Below, one piece after another: positions 33,171 through 42,220 of a stretch of DNA of 64,000 nucleotides. Both the position numbers and the translations under genes were made by a program. The DNA is from Bacteroidota bacterium (GTDB taxonomy: Bacteria > Bacteroidota > Bacteroidia > Palsa-965). The notes under the pieces are model-generated. The model did not search any database. It was not told the origin of the DNA and worked only from the letters and a program-made list of their open reading frames with translations. Each line of letters opens with the position of its first letter. The stretch's first letter is position 1. The DNA is taken from positions 1 through 64,000 of the forward strand of contig VBWE01000008.1 of the NCBI GenBank assembly GCA_006218065.1. The letters run 5' to 3'.

Positions 33171-34064
33171 TTTCTCCGCCGGATCAAAATCCCCGAAACT
33201 TTCCAGGAGTTCTTCCATGGTTTCTGCCCCGGTTTCCGGCAGGCCGACGGATATGGCAAATTTCCGGTAAATGTCTTTGGGTTTCGCGCCTTCATTCCGC
33301 ATCGTTTTCAAAGCGAGCGCGCCTTCCGATTTCGAAAGTTTATTCCCGTCGGAATCGGTGAGCAGCGGGTGATGAATAAAGACATTGTTGCGGAAATCCG
33401 TCCAGCCCAGCGCATCGGCCAGTACGATCTGCGCAGCAGTGGAGGGAATAAGATCGCTTCCGCGCACGATAAAATTAATGCCGAAGTCGCGGTCATCCGT
33501 CAGCGAAGCGACGTGGTACGCCGGAATTCCGTCGCGGCGGCGGATCACGAAACTCCCGGTGCGCCGGCCGAGCGGTACGGAAATTTTCCCGAGCGCGGAG
33601 TCGGTAAAAGTCACGTCGGGCGATTCGGGAATATGAAAACGTTCGGCCGTATCGGGCTGATCGAAAGGCAGGTTTTTCGGAAGGCAGATATCCGGGTAAC
33701 GGCTGCCGGGACTGAGGTTCGCGAGCTGGCTGCGCGTGCAGGAGCAGGCGAATACCTTACCGGTTTTGTGGAGCGCGTGCAAGGTTTCGTTGTATTTATT
33801 CACGCGCAGGCGCTGGCTCCAATGTTGTTCAAAATCATCCGGGTTCAGTGGGCCTTCATCGTACGTAATACCGAGCCAGGAAAGACTTTCGAAAATATCG
33901 GCGACGTATTCCGGGCGTTTGCGTTCCGCGTCGAGGTCGTCGATCCGGAGCAGGAGCTTGCCGCGGGAGCGGCGTACCAGGAGCCAGGTCAGCAAAAAAG
34001 AAAAGGCATTGCCGAGATGCAGGTAACCGCTGGGCGTGGGAGCGAGACGGGAATGAAAAACCAT
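33147..34064 (-). CDS. Glutamyl-Q tRNA(Asp) synthetase-like protein
   Basis: A 305-residue protein that has only the catalytic half of glutamyl-tRNA synthetase. The HIGH-type motif is in RLAPTPSGYLHLGNA and the KMSKS-type motif in KLSKSEG near residue 245. A zinc site CSC...YPDIC (residues ~101-123) is the pattern of GluQ/YadB enzymes, which charge Glu onto queuosine of tRNA-Asp. It lacks the anticodon-binding domain. The final residues (KFKMPNLK) are encoded by an intergenic repeat and are probably not native. Confidence 0.85.
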   Translation of the reverse strand: MVFHSRLAPTPSGYLHLGNAFSFLLTWLLVRRSRGKLLLRIDDLDAERKRPEYVADIFESLSWLGITYDEGPLNPDDFEQHWSQRLRVNKYNETLHALHKTGKVFACSCTRSQLANLSPGSRYPDICLPKNLPFDQPDTAERFHIPESPDVTFTDSALGKISVPLGRRTGSFVIRRRDGIPAYHVASLTDDRDFGINFIVRGSDLIPSTAAQIVLADALGWTDFRNNVFIHHPLLTDSDGNKLSKSEGALALKTMRNEGAKPKDIYRKFAISVGLPETGAETMEELLESFGDFDPAEKFKMPNLK

Positions 34065-34111
34065 CGTTCGAAACAGGAATCAAAAACGAATCATACGGAT
34101 TTTATCGTGCG

Positions 34112-34768
34112 CTATTTTTTCACGGCAGTTACAACCACGTTTTCCATTTTCATGATTTCCCCGTTCATGTCGAAATCGGGTTCGCTGTTCTCCGCAGCAT
34201 CCGTAACGGTGAAGCCGTTACCGGACAGTAATTTGATTACGTCTTCTTTGGAGAACTGGTTGAAACCGTATTTGATGAACGGATATTTTTCGGTGTAATG
34301 TTTCGGGCGGAACGCGATCATCAGTTTGCCGCCCGGTTTCAGTACGCGTTTTATTTCCTGCAGCACCGCGTTTTCGTTTTCCCAGAAATAAATGGTGTTG
34401 ATGGTGAATATTTTGTTGAACGTATTATCCTCCAGAGGGAGTGAAGCAACATCGGCAAGCATGAATTTCGCCTGTCCTTTGGAGATCCATCCGGCGTTTA
34501 TCTTTTCCGATTCCTGCACCATCAGCGCTGAAAAATCGCAGCCGGTATACTGTATCTGCGGCGACTTCGCTAAAATATCCTTCACAAAAAAACCATTCCC
34601 CATGCCTATTTCAAGGATATTGTCGCCGGCTTCTGCATGCAAAACGGCAAGCGTGCTGTGATGCATATGCAGGTTGCCCCTGTTCATCATTTCAGCCGTT
34701 TTGATTCCATCTTCACCGCTGGGTTTGCGAAGTTGCGCTGCTATTTGCTGCAATACCTGTTCGTCCAT
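34112..34768 (-). CDS. Class I SAM-dependent methyltransferase
   Basis: A 218-residue protein with motif I EIGMGNGFFV, acidic residue in YTGCDFSALMV, motif at LADVASLPLEDNTFNKIFTINTIYFW, and LKPGGKLMIAFRPKHY. This is the Methyltransf_11 pattern. It is similar to small-molecule or lipid methyltransferases; the substrate is unknown. It sits between the GluQ-like gene and a peptide transporter, with no clear link to either. Confidence 0.82.
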   Translation of the reverse strand: MDEQVLQQIAAQLRKPSGEDGIKTAEMMNRGNLHMHHSTLAVLHAEAGDNILEIGMGNGFFVKDILAKSPQIQYTGCDFSALMVQESEKINAGWISKGQAKFMLADVASLPLEDNTFNKIFTINTIYFWENENAVLQEIKRVLKPGGKLMIAFRPKHYTEKYPFIKYGFNQFSKEDVIKLLSGNGFTVTDAAENSEPDFDMNGEIMKMENVVVTAVKK

Positions 34769-34812
34769 TTTTTATTCCCGGTTATTTGTGTTCCATGAAA
34801 AACGAAATACGT

Positions 34813-36480
34813 TTACCCTCCATACTCTTTAAACACCCTGTTCAGCCAACGCAGCATCAGGAAAATCATAACCGCCGCGCCACCCAGCAAAGCAAAATTG
34901 ACGATGAAGAAAACCGCTTTGTTTTCGTAGCCGTCCCACATGGTGGCGAGGATGCCGGAGAATTTATTGCCGAGCGAAGTAGCCAGGAACCAGCCGCCCA
35001 TCATGAGCGAAGTGATACGCGCAGGACTCATTTTCGAAACCAGGCTGAGCCCCATCGGGCTGAGGCAAAGTTCGCCGATGGTAATTACACCGTACGAAGC
35101 GATGAGCCACATGGTACTTACTTTGATCTCGCCGTTGTTTCCCGCATACACCGCACCGGCCATCACCAGCGTGGAAAGTGCGCTGATCACCAGTCCCCAG
35201 GCGATTTTACTCGGCGTGGTCGGCTCCCGGCCGCGTCGTCGCATAAAGGCGAAAAACAAAACCACCAGCGGCGTCAGTGCGACGACCCAGCCCGGGTTTA
35301 CGGATTGAAAAATACTCGTGTTTACCAGGTTGACATTTGCCCCATCGGCCGGAAGTTTTTCCGGCGGAATGTTTTTAAAATAATCGGGATAACCGACGAC
35401 TTTATAGTTTTCTTTTTTGTCGTTCTTGAGTTTCCTGAAATGATGATCCGTAGCGAGGACGGAATCTTTTTTATACGTGCTGTGTTCAACGAGGCTGATA
35501 TTGTCTGCCGCAGGAACGATGGCTGCCGGCAATTCGCGATCGGTATAATATTTAGCCCAGGTAGTGAGCGCTGTACCATTCTGTTTGAACACGGCCCAGA
35601 AAATCACGACCACGGCGAACACGGCCAGCATGGCGCCGATCGGTTTTTTCTCGTCCGGTTTTGCGCGGTGCCAGAGCAGGTAATAGAAAATAACAACCGG
35701 TATGGCGCCGAATAAAAATGCATCCGTAGAATCGCTGCCGAAAATATTTCCCGGTATAATCCAGCCCACAATACCCATACCGACAGCCGGGAGCAGGGTG
35801 AGCGAAAGAATGGACGACAATTTCGCGTCGCCTTCGCGCACCGGTTTAAGCACGTCTGCATGTTTATAGTGTTTCATGCCGATCCAGAAAACACCCACGC
35901 CGATAAACATACCTACGCCAGCCATCAGGAAAGCCGCGCCCCAGCCGAACGCATTGAGCATCGCCGCACCGAAAAAATTACAGATGAACGCGCCGATATT
36001 GATCCCGCTGTAAAAAATATTGTAGCCGGAATCTTTCAGTGTGCGGTACCGGTCTTCGTTATAAAGGTTACCCAGCAGCGTGGAAATATTCGGTTTGAAA
36101 AACCCGTTGCCGAGAATGATCAGGAAAAGCGCGAAATAAAAAATAACCGGTCCCTGGAAATAAAGCAGGCTGTAACCGGTACCCATCAGCAGTCCGCCGA
36201 TGGTGATCGAAAGCCGGTAGCCCATGATCCGGTCGGCCAGCAGCCCGCCGAGGAAAGGTGTGAGGAATACCAGCGCAATAAACGTTCCGTACACGTCGGC
36301 CGATTCGTTCCGGTCCATACCGAAACCGCCTTCCGAAGCCGGGGCTTCCAGGTAAAGCGTAAAAATGCCGATCATCAGGTAGTAACCGAATCGCTCCCAC
36401 ATTTCCGAAAAGAAAAGAAAGGGGAGGCCGGCAGGGTGTTTTAATTTTTGGCTCATGCTCAAATTTAAGTTTTTATTCAT
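34813..36480 (-). CDS. POT-family peptide/MFS transporter
   Basis: A 555-residue protein with about 12-14 membrane segments. The signature FFSEMWERFGYYLMIGIFTLYL at the start and GNGFFKPNISTLLGNLY near residue 125 (PTR2 motif FxPNIS) identify a proton-coupled di/tripeptide transporter of the inner membrane. A long loop with Lys-rich segments lies between helices in the second half. An alternative start eight codons downstream (MSQKLKHP, 36456) looks more like the family. It is divergently placed from the membrane protein at 36606. Confidence 0.9.
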   Translation of the reverse strand: MNKNLNLSMSQKLKHPAGLPFLFFSEMWERFGYYLMIGIFTLYLEAPASEGGFGMDRNESADVYGTFIALVFLTPFLGGLLADRIMGYRLSITIGGLLMGTGYSLLYFQGPVIFYFALFLIILGNGFFKPNISTLLGNLYNEDRYRTLKDSGYNIFYSGINIGAFICNFFGAAMLNAFGWGAAFLMAGVGMFIGVGVFWIGMKHYKHADVLKPVREGDAKLSSILSLTLLPAVGMGIVGWIIPGNIFGSDSTDAFLFGAIPVVIFYYLLWHRAKPDEKKPIGAMLAVFAVVVIFWAVFKQNGTALTTWAKYYTDRELPAAIVPAADNISLVEHSTYKKDSVLATDHHFRKLKNDKKENYKVVGYPDYFKNIPPEKLPADGANVNLVNTSIFQSVNPGWVVALTPLVVLFFAFMRRRGREPTTPSKIAWGLVISALSTLVMAGAVYAGNNGEIKVSTMWLIASYGVITIGELCLSPMGLSLVSKMSPARITSLMMGGWFLATSLGNKFSGILATMWDGYENKAVFFIVNFALLGGAAVMIFLMLRWLNRVFKEYGG

Positions 36481-36605
36481 GCGCGGCTTGTTTCGGGAGG
36501 ATTTTCCGCGGCATATTTCAAAGACGCTGTTTTTTGGAGAAGAACCTTGTGACTGCAGGCAGCAGGCGTATCATTTTTCAGATTATTTTTACGCAACCGC
36601 CCGAT

Positions 36606-37229
36606 ATGAAAAACCTCATCCGGAAAAAGTGGAAGGACTTTCTGAATCCCGTTTACAGCCCGGCTACCTCGCTGCTGTTCTTCGCCATTCTTGTTTTTCA
36701 TAATTACTATTTTCATCACAGCAGCGCCATTCACAGTTTTCTCCGCCGGGATGAACAGGTACTGTGGCTGGTTTATATATATGCGCCGATTGTCCTGCTG
36801 TATAATTTCGTGCGTATTCCCGGGTTCTTTGCCGGTTTCGCTTCGTTCGTCGCTTTTGCCTGCACGGTTTTCGGCATTGTTTTTCTTGAAGTGGCTATGA
36901 TGAAGTCGGTGAGAAGACCGGATGTATTCGATATTATTTTCCAGTTTTTTTTCCTGCTCCAGGCTTCGGTACTCACCTTCCGGCTGGTGCGTTATATGCG
37001 TTCGCTGAATACGATATTCTCCGCGCCGAAAGAAATGGAACTGGAGCCCGTACCGTTATTGTCGCTCGGTATTCTTGCACTGGTCCCGGGATTGACTTTA
37101 CTCTGTGATAAAGTATTTGAACTTTCCCCGAACCAGGTAACCAACGTGGTGGCTGTTACGGGAACGATCGTCATTTATCTTTTCAAGCTCCTGGCCCGCC
37201 CGGCAGCGGCAAACCCGGGTCACAAATAA
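36606..37229 (+). CDS. Polytopic inner-membrane protein, function unknown
   Basis: A 207-residue protein with four or five hydrophobic helices (for example ATSLLFFAILVFHNYYF and LVYIYAPIVLLYNFV). The family was not recognised. The start at 36606 (MKNLIRKKW) is preferred to the in-frame ATG at 36534, which would add a non-conserved extension overlapping the divergent promoter region. It is followed 48 bases later by the class III cyclase, which suggests co-transcription and perhaps a shared signalling role (inference). Confidence 0.7.
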   Translation: MKNLIRKKWKDFLNPVYSPATSLLFFAILVFHNYYFHHSSAIHSFLRRDEQVLWLVYIYAPIVLLYNFVRIPGFFAGFASFVAFACTVFGIVFLEVAMMKSVRRPDVFDIIFQFFFLLQASVLTFRLVRYMRSLNTIFSAPKEMELEPVPLLSLGILALVPGLTLLCDKVFELSPNQVTNVVAVTGTIVIYLFKLLARPAAANPGHK

Positions 37230-37277
37230 CTTCAGAATAAATACCGATATTGTTCCTGGCAGACCACAGACCGCAAG

Positions 37278-39428
37278 ATGTTCACACGGTTTATTCATAA
37301 AATATCCCGCTTATCAGCGAAAGAAATTTTTTCGCTGACTATTATCTTATTGCCGGTCATTATTCTCGTGTATGCGCTGCTCACACAGGTACAGGTTCTG
37401 AACAAGCCCAGGGCAAAGAACGGCGTGATGAACCTGCAGGATTGGGATCCCGCGAAACAGGGCAATGTAAACCTGAACGGCGCATGGACGTTTTACTGGA
37501 ATCAACTGTTGTCCCCGGCCGATTTCCGTGCGTCGGTTCAGCCGCTTCCTTCCGGCTTCATCCAGGTGCCGGGCATCTGGAACGGGTATGCTTTGAAAGA
37601 CAAGTCCCTGCCTGCCCCGGGTTTCGCGACATATATGCTGGATGTGATGCTTCCGGATTCCGCCGCAACGTACATGTTAAGCATCCGCACGGTAAGCAAT
37701 GCGTACACGATGTACATCAACGATAAACCCGTTGCTTCAAACGGCGCGGTAGGGCGCGATGAAAAAAGCAGCGTACCCGAATATCGCCCGCAACTGGTTA
37801 CGATTACGCCCGGTACTTCGCAGGTCAGGATCATCGTACAGGTTTCGAATTTCGCGCATTGCAAAGGAGGATTCTGGCTGCCGGTGGAAATCGGTTTGCC
37901 GGTGCAGATCCAGCGCGAGCGCGATTCGCGGGTGCTGCTGGATATGTTCCTGTTCGGATGCCTGTTCATCATGGCGTTTTATCATTTCGGTTTGTATTTC
38001 CTGCGCCGCTCCGATCCCACTACGTTATACTTCGGGCTGATGTGCGCGGCCATCGGCTTACGCAGCCTGCTCACCGGTGAAAATCTCATCAACAATATCT
38101 GGCCCGGTCTCGACTGGTTCCTCGCGCGAAAAATCGAATACCTGCTCACTTTCGTCAGCGTGCCGGTTTACGTAACATTCGCACGGACGCTTTTCCCGAA
38201 AGAGTGGAACAAAACCGTTTACCGGGTTATTCTCGTTTTCGGCGCGGGCCTGTTTCTTTTCGTGCTGTTTACACCGACGCGGATATTTACCGTGACCTCG
38301 TATGTGTTCACCGGTTACGCCTGGCTGACGAGCATGTACACGATTTTTGTTTTTGCGCGCGCCGTTTTCCGCAGGCAGGAAGGCGCGGCTATTTTTCTCG
38401 CCACCTCTTTGTTTTTCCTGCTCACCATCGTCAACGATACGCTGAACCAGTTGGAAATCGTGCATACGGGTCTCTATCTTTCTTTCGGATTGTTCGTCGT
38501 TACCTTTGCGCAATCGTATATTCTTTCTTCCCGTTTTGCCAACGCGTTCCGCACCACGGAAATTTATGCCAGTACCTTCCGGAAATTCGTACCCGCGCAG
38601 TTCATGGATAAAATCGCGAAAGACGGAATCGAATCCATCAAAGCCGGGAACGCGGAAAAAGGAGAAGTCACCGTCATGTTCAGCGACATCCGTTCGTTCA
38701 CCGGACTTTCCGAATCCATGTCGCCGGACGAAGTATTCCGCATGCTGAACGAATACCTTTCTTATGTGGAGCCGCCCATCCGCACGAATAACGGTTTTGT
38801 GGACAAGTACATGGGCGACGGCATCATGGCTTTGTTCGAGGACGGGAACCACAGGAGCAGCGGTTATCATGCCGTGATGGCTGCGCTGGCCATGCAGGAT
38901 GCGATGAAATTATTTAACGCGCGGCGTGAATCGGCATCACTGCCCGTATTACAAACCGGCATCGGCCTGCATACCGGGCAGGTGATCATGGGCACGCTCG
39001 GCGGAAACGAACGGATGGATTCCACCGCGATCGGCGATGCGGTGAACCTCGCTTCGCGGATCGAAGGCATGACGAAAATGTACGGCGCCAGTTTGCTCGC
39101 AAGCGAAATCACCGTAAAAATGTTCGGCGAAAATCACGGACTGTACATCCGTTTTGTGGATAACGTAATCGCCAAAGGAAAAACGGAACCGGTCGGCATC
39201 TGGCAGATCATCGGCCGGAAAACGGATCCCGCTCTTGCCGTGTATGCCGCGCTGGTTCCCGCTTTCGAAGAAGCCCTGCAGGAGTTCAGGAAGAAAAATT
39301 TCGATTCCGCAAAACGGAAATTCGAATCGTGCCTGGTGATTTTACCCGGCGATACGGTTTCGCAGATCTATCTCGAACGGTGCGGCAATGAATCGACGGA
39401 TGATGTTACGCGGTTGATGGGGAAATAA
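37278..39428 (+). CDS. 7TMR-DISM-type receptor with class III nucleotidyl cyclase
   Basis: A 716-residue protein. An N-terminal membrane anchor (about 15-40) is followed by an extracytoplasmic jelly-roll sensor domain (LNGAWTFYWNQLL, GFWLPVEIGL). Seven helices (about 225-430) follow, then a catalytic class III cyclase domain at about 465-660. Metal and nucleotide residues are visible in VTVMFSDIRSFTGLSESM, VDKYMGDGIMALFEDG and STAIGDAVNLASRIEG. Most likely it makes cAMP in response to an external ligand. After the cyclase comes a helical tail of about 60 residues. Cyclases of this kind are not frequent in Bacteroidota; that is my recollection, not checked. Confidence 0.86.
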   Translation: MFTRFIHKISRLSAKEIFSLTIILLPVIILVYALLTQVQVLNKPRAKNGVMNLQDWDPAKQGNVNLNGAWTFYWNQLLSPADFRASVQPLPSGFIQVPGIWNGYALKDKSLPAPGFATYMLDVMLPDSAATYMLSIRTVSNAYTMYINDKPVASNGAVGRDEKSSVPEYRPQLVTITPGTSQVRIIVQVSNFAHCKGGFWLPVEIGLPVQIQRERDSRVLLDMFLFGCLFIMAFYHFGLYFLRRSDPTTLYFGLMCAAIGLRSLLTGENLINNIWPGLDWFLARKIEYLLTFVSVPVYVTFARTLFPKEWNKTVYRVILVFGAGLFLFVLFTPTRIFTVTSYVFTGYAWLTSMYTIFVFARAVFRRQEGAAIFLATSLFFLLTIVNDTLNQLEIVHTGLYLSFGLFVVTFAQSYILSSRFANAFRTTEIYASTFRKFVPAQFMDKIAKDGIESIKAGNAEKGEVTVMFSDIRSFTGLSESMSPDEVFRMLNEYLSYVEPPIRTNNGFVDKYMGDGIMALFEDGNHRSSGYHAVMAALAMQDAMKLFNARRESASLPVLQTGIGLHTGQVIMGTLGGNERMDSTAIGDAVNLASRIEGMTKMYGASLLASEITVKMFGENHGLYIRFVDNVIAKGKTEPVGIWQIIGRKTDPALAVYAALVPAFEEALQEFRKKNFDSAKRKFESCLVILPGDTVSQIYLERCGNESTDDVTRLMGK

Positions 39429-39432
39429 AAAT

Positions 39433-39510
39433 AATTGCGAATGCCGAACTCCGAATTACGAAGTGCATTGTTTCAAGAGATATAAAGTTCGGCGTTCGCA
39501 ATTCGGAGTT
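39433..39510. repeat. Hairpin of the GAATGCCGAACTCCGAATT word family
   Basis: AACTCCGAATT (39447-39457) pairs perfectly with 39500-39510. Alternatively GCGAATGCCGAAC (39437-39449) pairs with 39487-39499 with one mismatch. Two overlapping foldings share the arms. Confidence 0.65.
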
Positions 39511-39552
39511 CAATTCCAGCAACTTTCCCGAAGGGACAAACGAAGACAGGAA

Positions 39553-40905
39553 TTACGGAAATTTCACCCCAACACAATCAAAGCAATTCAGCGTCGGAAT
39601 CGTGGCCCCGAATTTCAGGTTAATCGCCTTGATGAATTCGTTGGCGATGAGTGCGTAGCCTTTCTGGTGCGGATGATAACCGTCGAGCGAATAAAAACCG
39701 CCGCTCACGAAAGTCGCGTCGTGTGTAACGCCATCCCAGACCACGCCCGCAGTAACCTGTTCGAAATAGTTGTGCATGTCTGCAAACGCAAGTCCGTACT
39801 GTGCGGCTTTCTGTGCGATCACCTGGTTGTAGGCCGCAATCGTCGCATCGATAAAGGCTACTTCGCCGCTGTCGAGTACATAACGATCGGGAATAGTGGA
39901 AAAAAGAATACCCATGTAATGGCATTTCATCGAATCGAGCGGAACGGTCAGCGTGATATATTCTCCCGCGTGAAGTTGCCGAACATCATAAGGCGCCGTG
40001 GTATCATCGATCACGAAACCGTTGTCGCCGGCTTCAAATACGATATGCGTCAGCCCGCTTACTTCGTAAATATCGTTCAGTGAATCGGCTTTGTTCTGCG
40101 TCAGGTCCGCGCCGTCCCAGGGGATGAGCGTATAATACGGGAACGAACGGAAACCCGGCAGGTTGGCGATTACGCCTTTCGCGCCTGCAGCGGTAAGCGG
40201 TGCAAGCAGCGAGTCGAGATGGTCGGCAAAAACTGCGGCGGGAACGGGTGGCGGACCGGTTGCCCCGTTACGCGCGTATGCGTATATATTTTCCATGCCG
40301 GCCCACGCGGTAAAAAAAGTAGCGTTGCCCGCCCGCACATCGCCCGCAAAGGTTGAAACGCCCGGCTGCGAAGCGATACGATGATAAAACGGCGGCTGGT
40401 TGGTGGAAAACGGATTGCTTCCCGCAGCCGGGTTGAACCACTGGTCGGTAGTTAAAAACGGAACGGCGAAATCGCCCAGGCCCGGAACGTTCTGCGGAGC
40501 GAGAACCTGCTGCGCATTCGCCAGCGGCAAAAACTGTTTCACTGGTCCCATAGAAACCACGCCCTCGCAATCCGTACGGTCGCCGAGCTGCGAAGCGGTA
40601 ACGTACCAGCTTTCCCAGGGCTTGCCGTACCAGCCGGCCGAAGCATCCGCCGGAAGCAGTGCCTGGGTAAATTCATTTCCGCCGGCCAGCATAAACTGGC
40701 GATTCAGTAAAGCGGGTACGCTGTGCTGCTGACCATCTGCAGAAAATGCGCCGTCCTGGTAACCGGAAAGAAAATTATCGCCCACCGCAATCGTGCGCGA
40801 AAAATCGGCCGTTCCCGGTGAAGGACGTATCTCATCGAAATCCGGCTTGCAGGTAACGGCAAACGCGGATATCGCGACAAGCAGCGGTAAAGCAAAACGT
40901 TTCAT
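39553..40905 (-). CDS. SGNH/GDSL-type lipolytic outer-membrane protein
   Basis: A 450-residue exported protein (hydrophobic start ending AFAVTC, a weak lipobox). Block I-like IAVGDNFLSGYQDG, block III-like LPGFRSFPYY, and block V DGYHPHQKGYALIANEF near the C-terminus give an SGNH-hydrolase pattern, in which the catalytic Asp-x-x-His corresponds to DGYH. The nucleophile in block I is not Ser but Asn/Asp (GDN), so the enzyme may be altered. It is the last of a three-gene lipid cluster with an esterase and a FadL-type channel. Confidence 0.75.
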   Translation of the reverse strand: MKRFALPLLVAISAFAVTCKPDFDEIRPSPGTADFSRTIAVGDNFLSGYQDGAFSADGQQHSVPALLNRQFMLAGGNEFTQALLPADASAGWYGKPWESWYVTASQLGDRTDCEGVVSMGPVKQFLPLANAQQVLAPQNVPGLGDFAVPFLTTDQWFNPAAGSNPFSTNQPPFYHRIASQPGVSTFAGDVRAGNATFFTAWAGMENIYAYARNGATGPPPVPAAVFADHLDSLLAPLTAAGAKGVIANLPGFRSFPYYTLIPWDGADLTQNKADSLNDIYEVSGLTHIVFEAGDNGFVIDDTTAPYDVRQLHAGEYITLTVPLDSMKCHYMGILFSTIPDRYVLDSGEVAFIDATIAAYNQVIAQKAAQYGLAFADMHNYFEQVTAGVVWDGVTHDATFVSGGFYSLDGYHPHQKGYALIANEFIKAINLKFGATIPTLNCFDCVGVKFP

Positions 40906-40934
40906 CGCTTTTTAATTAAGAACACTCATTTTTC

Positions 40935-42218
40935 TCAGTGCGTCACCTGCAGCGGCGACGAATAATAATAATTTTCGCCGTTGATGACGAACATGTACAA
41001 ACCCGAAGGCAGACCGGCAGTGGAAATATCGTACTGCATCGACGTATTATCGGTGAGTGTGCGGACCAGCCTGCCCGAAGCGTCGAACAAACGAACCTGC
41101 TGCGGAGCCGAAGCCAGTCGCGACAGATCCAGGCGCACGCTGGTGGACGCGGGATTCGGGTAAACGCGGACGAGGTCCGAAACGGCCGCATGTTCTTCCA
41201 TGCCGATCGGGTTATTGTAGGAACAGTTCAGCGGATCGCCGCAGATGTAATGCACGAGAAAGTTCCGCGAAATATTCAGCGTCGTGTCAAAATACAGCGT
41301 GTTGCCTACATGCGGAACGTGATCCTGGCCTTCGTGCGTTTCGAAACAGTTTTCGATGCCGAGCTGGTCCAGCTTCGCATTTACGGAATACGATCCGTCC
41401 ACGTAAAGCAAAGGATACGATCCGAGCAGTACGATGATCGCAGAACCGTACGGAACGGTATTGTCCTGGTCGCCGTGGAGCAGGCAGGCCGGTTCGTCGC
41501 CGGGTTTGATCCAGGCCGTGTCGCCAAGCGCGCCGCAGATGTTGATCACCGCGCGCACATTCGAAGGATAACCGGGATTCCCGCTGTTGCCTTCGATGCC
41601 GCCGGTGAGTCCCGGGCGGTTGATCGTATCGGCCCAGGAAGGAAATTCCGCGATATCGTCGAGGTACGCCAGGTGCAGCGCCATAAATCCGCCGGCAGAA
41701 ACGCCCGCGAAGAAAATATTGCTCGTGTCGATGCGGTATGTATTGGTCGTCGCAAAATCCTTGCGGAAAAAACGAACGGCCGCACGCGCATCATGCACGC
41801 CGCGCAAAACGGCTTCCGTTGCGTCGGAACTGTCCGGGCCCGGGAACGGGAAGTTCGTCATGCCCACGCGGTAGTCGATGGAGGCGACCACGTAACCCAT
41901 CTTCGCCCAGCTGTTCGCAAGTCCGAGTACGTCGCCGCCGGTTTTCGAACCGCCGAGAAAGTTTCCGCCGTGTGCGAGCACGATGAGCGGGCGCGCCGAA
42001 GCGGTATCGCCCTGCGGCATGTGCACGTCGAGTTTCAGCGTGGTGGTCTGGTTATTCGACGAAACGTTGGAACCGTACGTGATGTTCGACGCAATCGAAT
42101 CCGTGAAAATGTAGTCGCGGTAACGCAAACCGCTGCATTGCGCATCCAGTTCGGCCTGTGCGAACAGGAAGGAAGCGGCGAGTGTAACGAGGTAAAGGTT
42201 CTTTTTCATCGTGTGCAT
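40935..42218 (-). CDS. Secreted alpha/beta-hydrolase esterase with T9SS type A tail
   Basis: A 427-residue protein. A signal peptide (ending DAQC) precedes a hydrolase domain with oxyanion HGGNFLGGS (about residue 86) and nucleophile GVSAGGFMALHLA (about residue 170). A His in EGQDHVPH completes the likely triad. The last ~75 residues (VYPNPASTSVRLDL...GLYMFVI) form a Por-type sorting domain, so the enzyme is probably cell-surface or secreted by T9SS. It follows the FadL gene by 2 bases and precedes the SGNH gene. It probably releases fatty acids for uptake (inference). Confidence 0.88.
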   Translation of the reverse strand: MHTMKKNLYLVTLAASFLFAQAELDAQCSGLRYRDYIFTDSIASNITYGSNVSSNNQTTTLKLDVHMPQGDTASARPLIVLAHGGNFLGGSKTGGDVLGLANSWAKMGYVVASIDYRVGMTNFPFPGPDSSDATEAVLRGVHDARAAVRFFRKDFATTNTYRIDTSNIFFAGVSAGGFMALHLAYLDDIAEFPSWADTINRPGLTGGIEGNSGNPGYPSNVRAVINICGALGDTAWIKPGDEPACLLHGDQDNTVPYGSAIIVLLGSYPLLYVDGSYSVNAKLDQLGIENCFETHEGQDHVPHVGNTLYFDTTLNISRNFLVHYICGDPLNCSYNNPIGMEEHAAVSDLVRVYPNPASTSVRLDLSRLASAPQQVRLFDASGRLVRTLTDNTSMQYDISTAGLPSGLYMFVINGENYYYSSPLQVTH

Positions 42219-42220
42219 TT

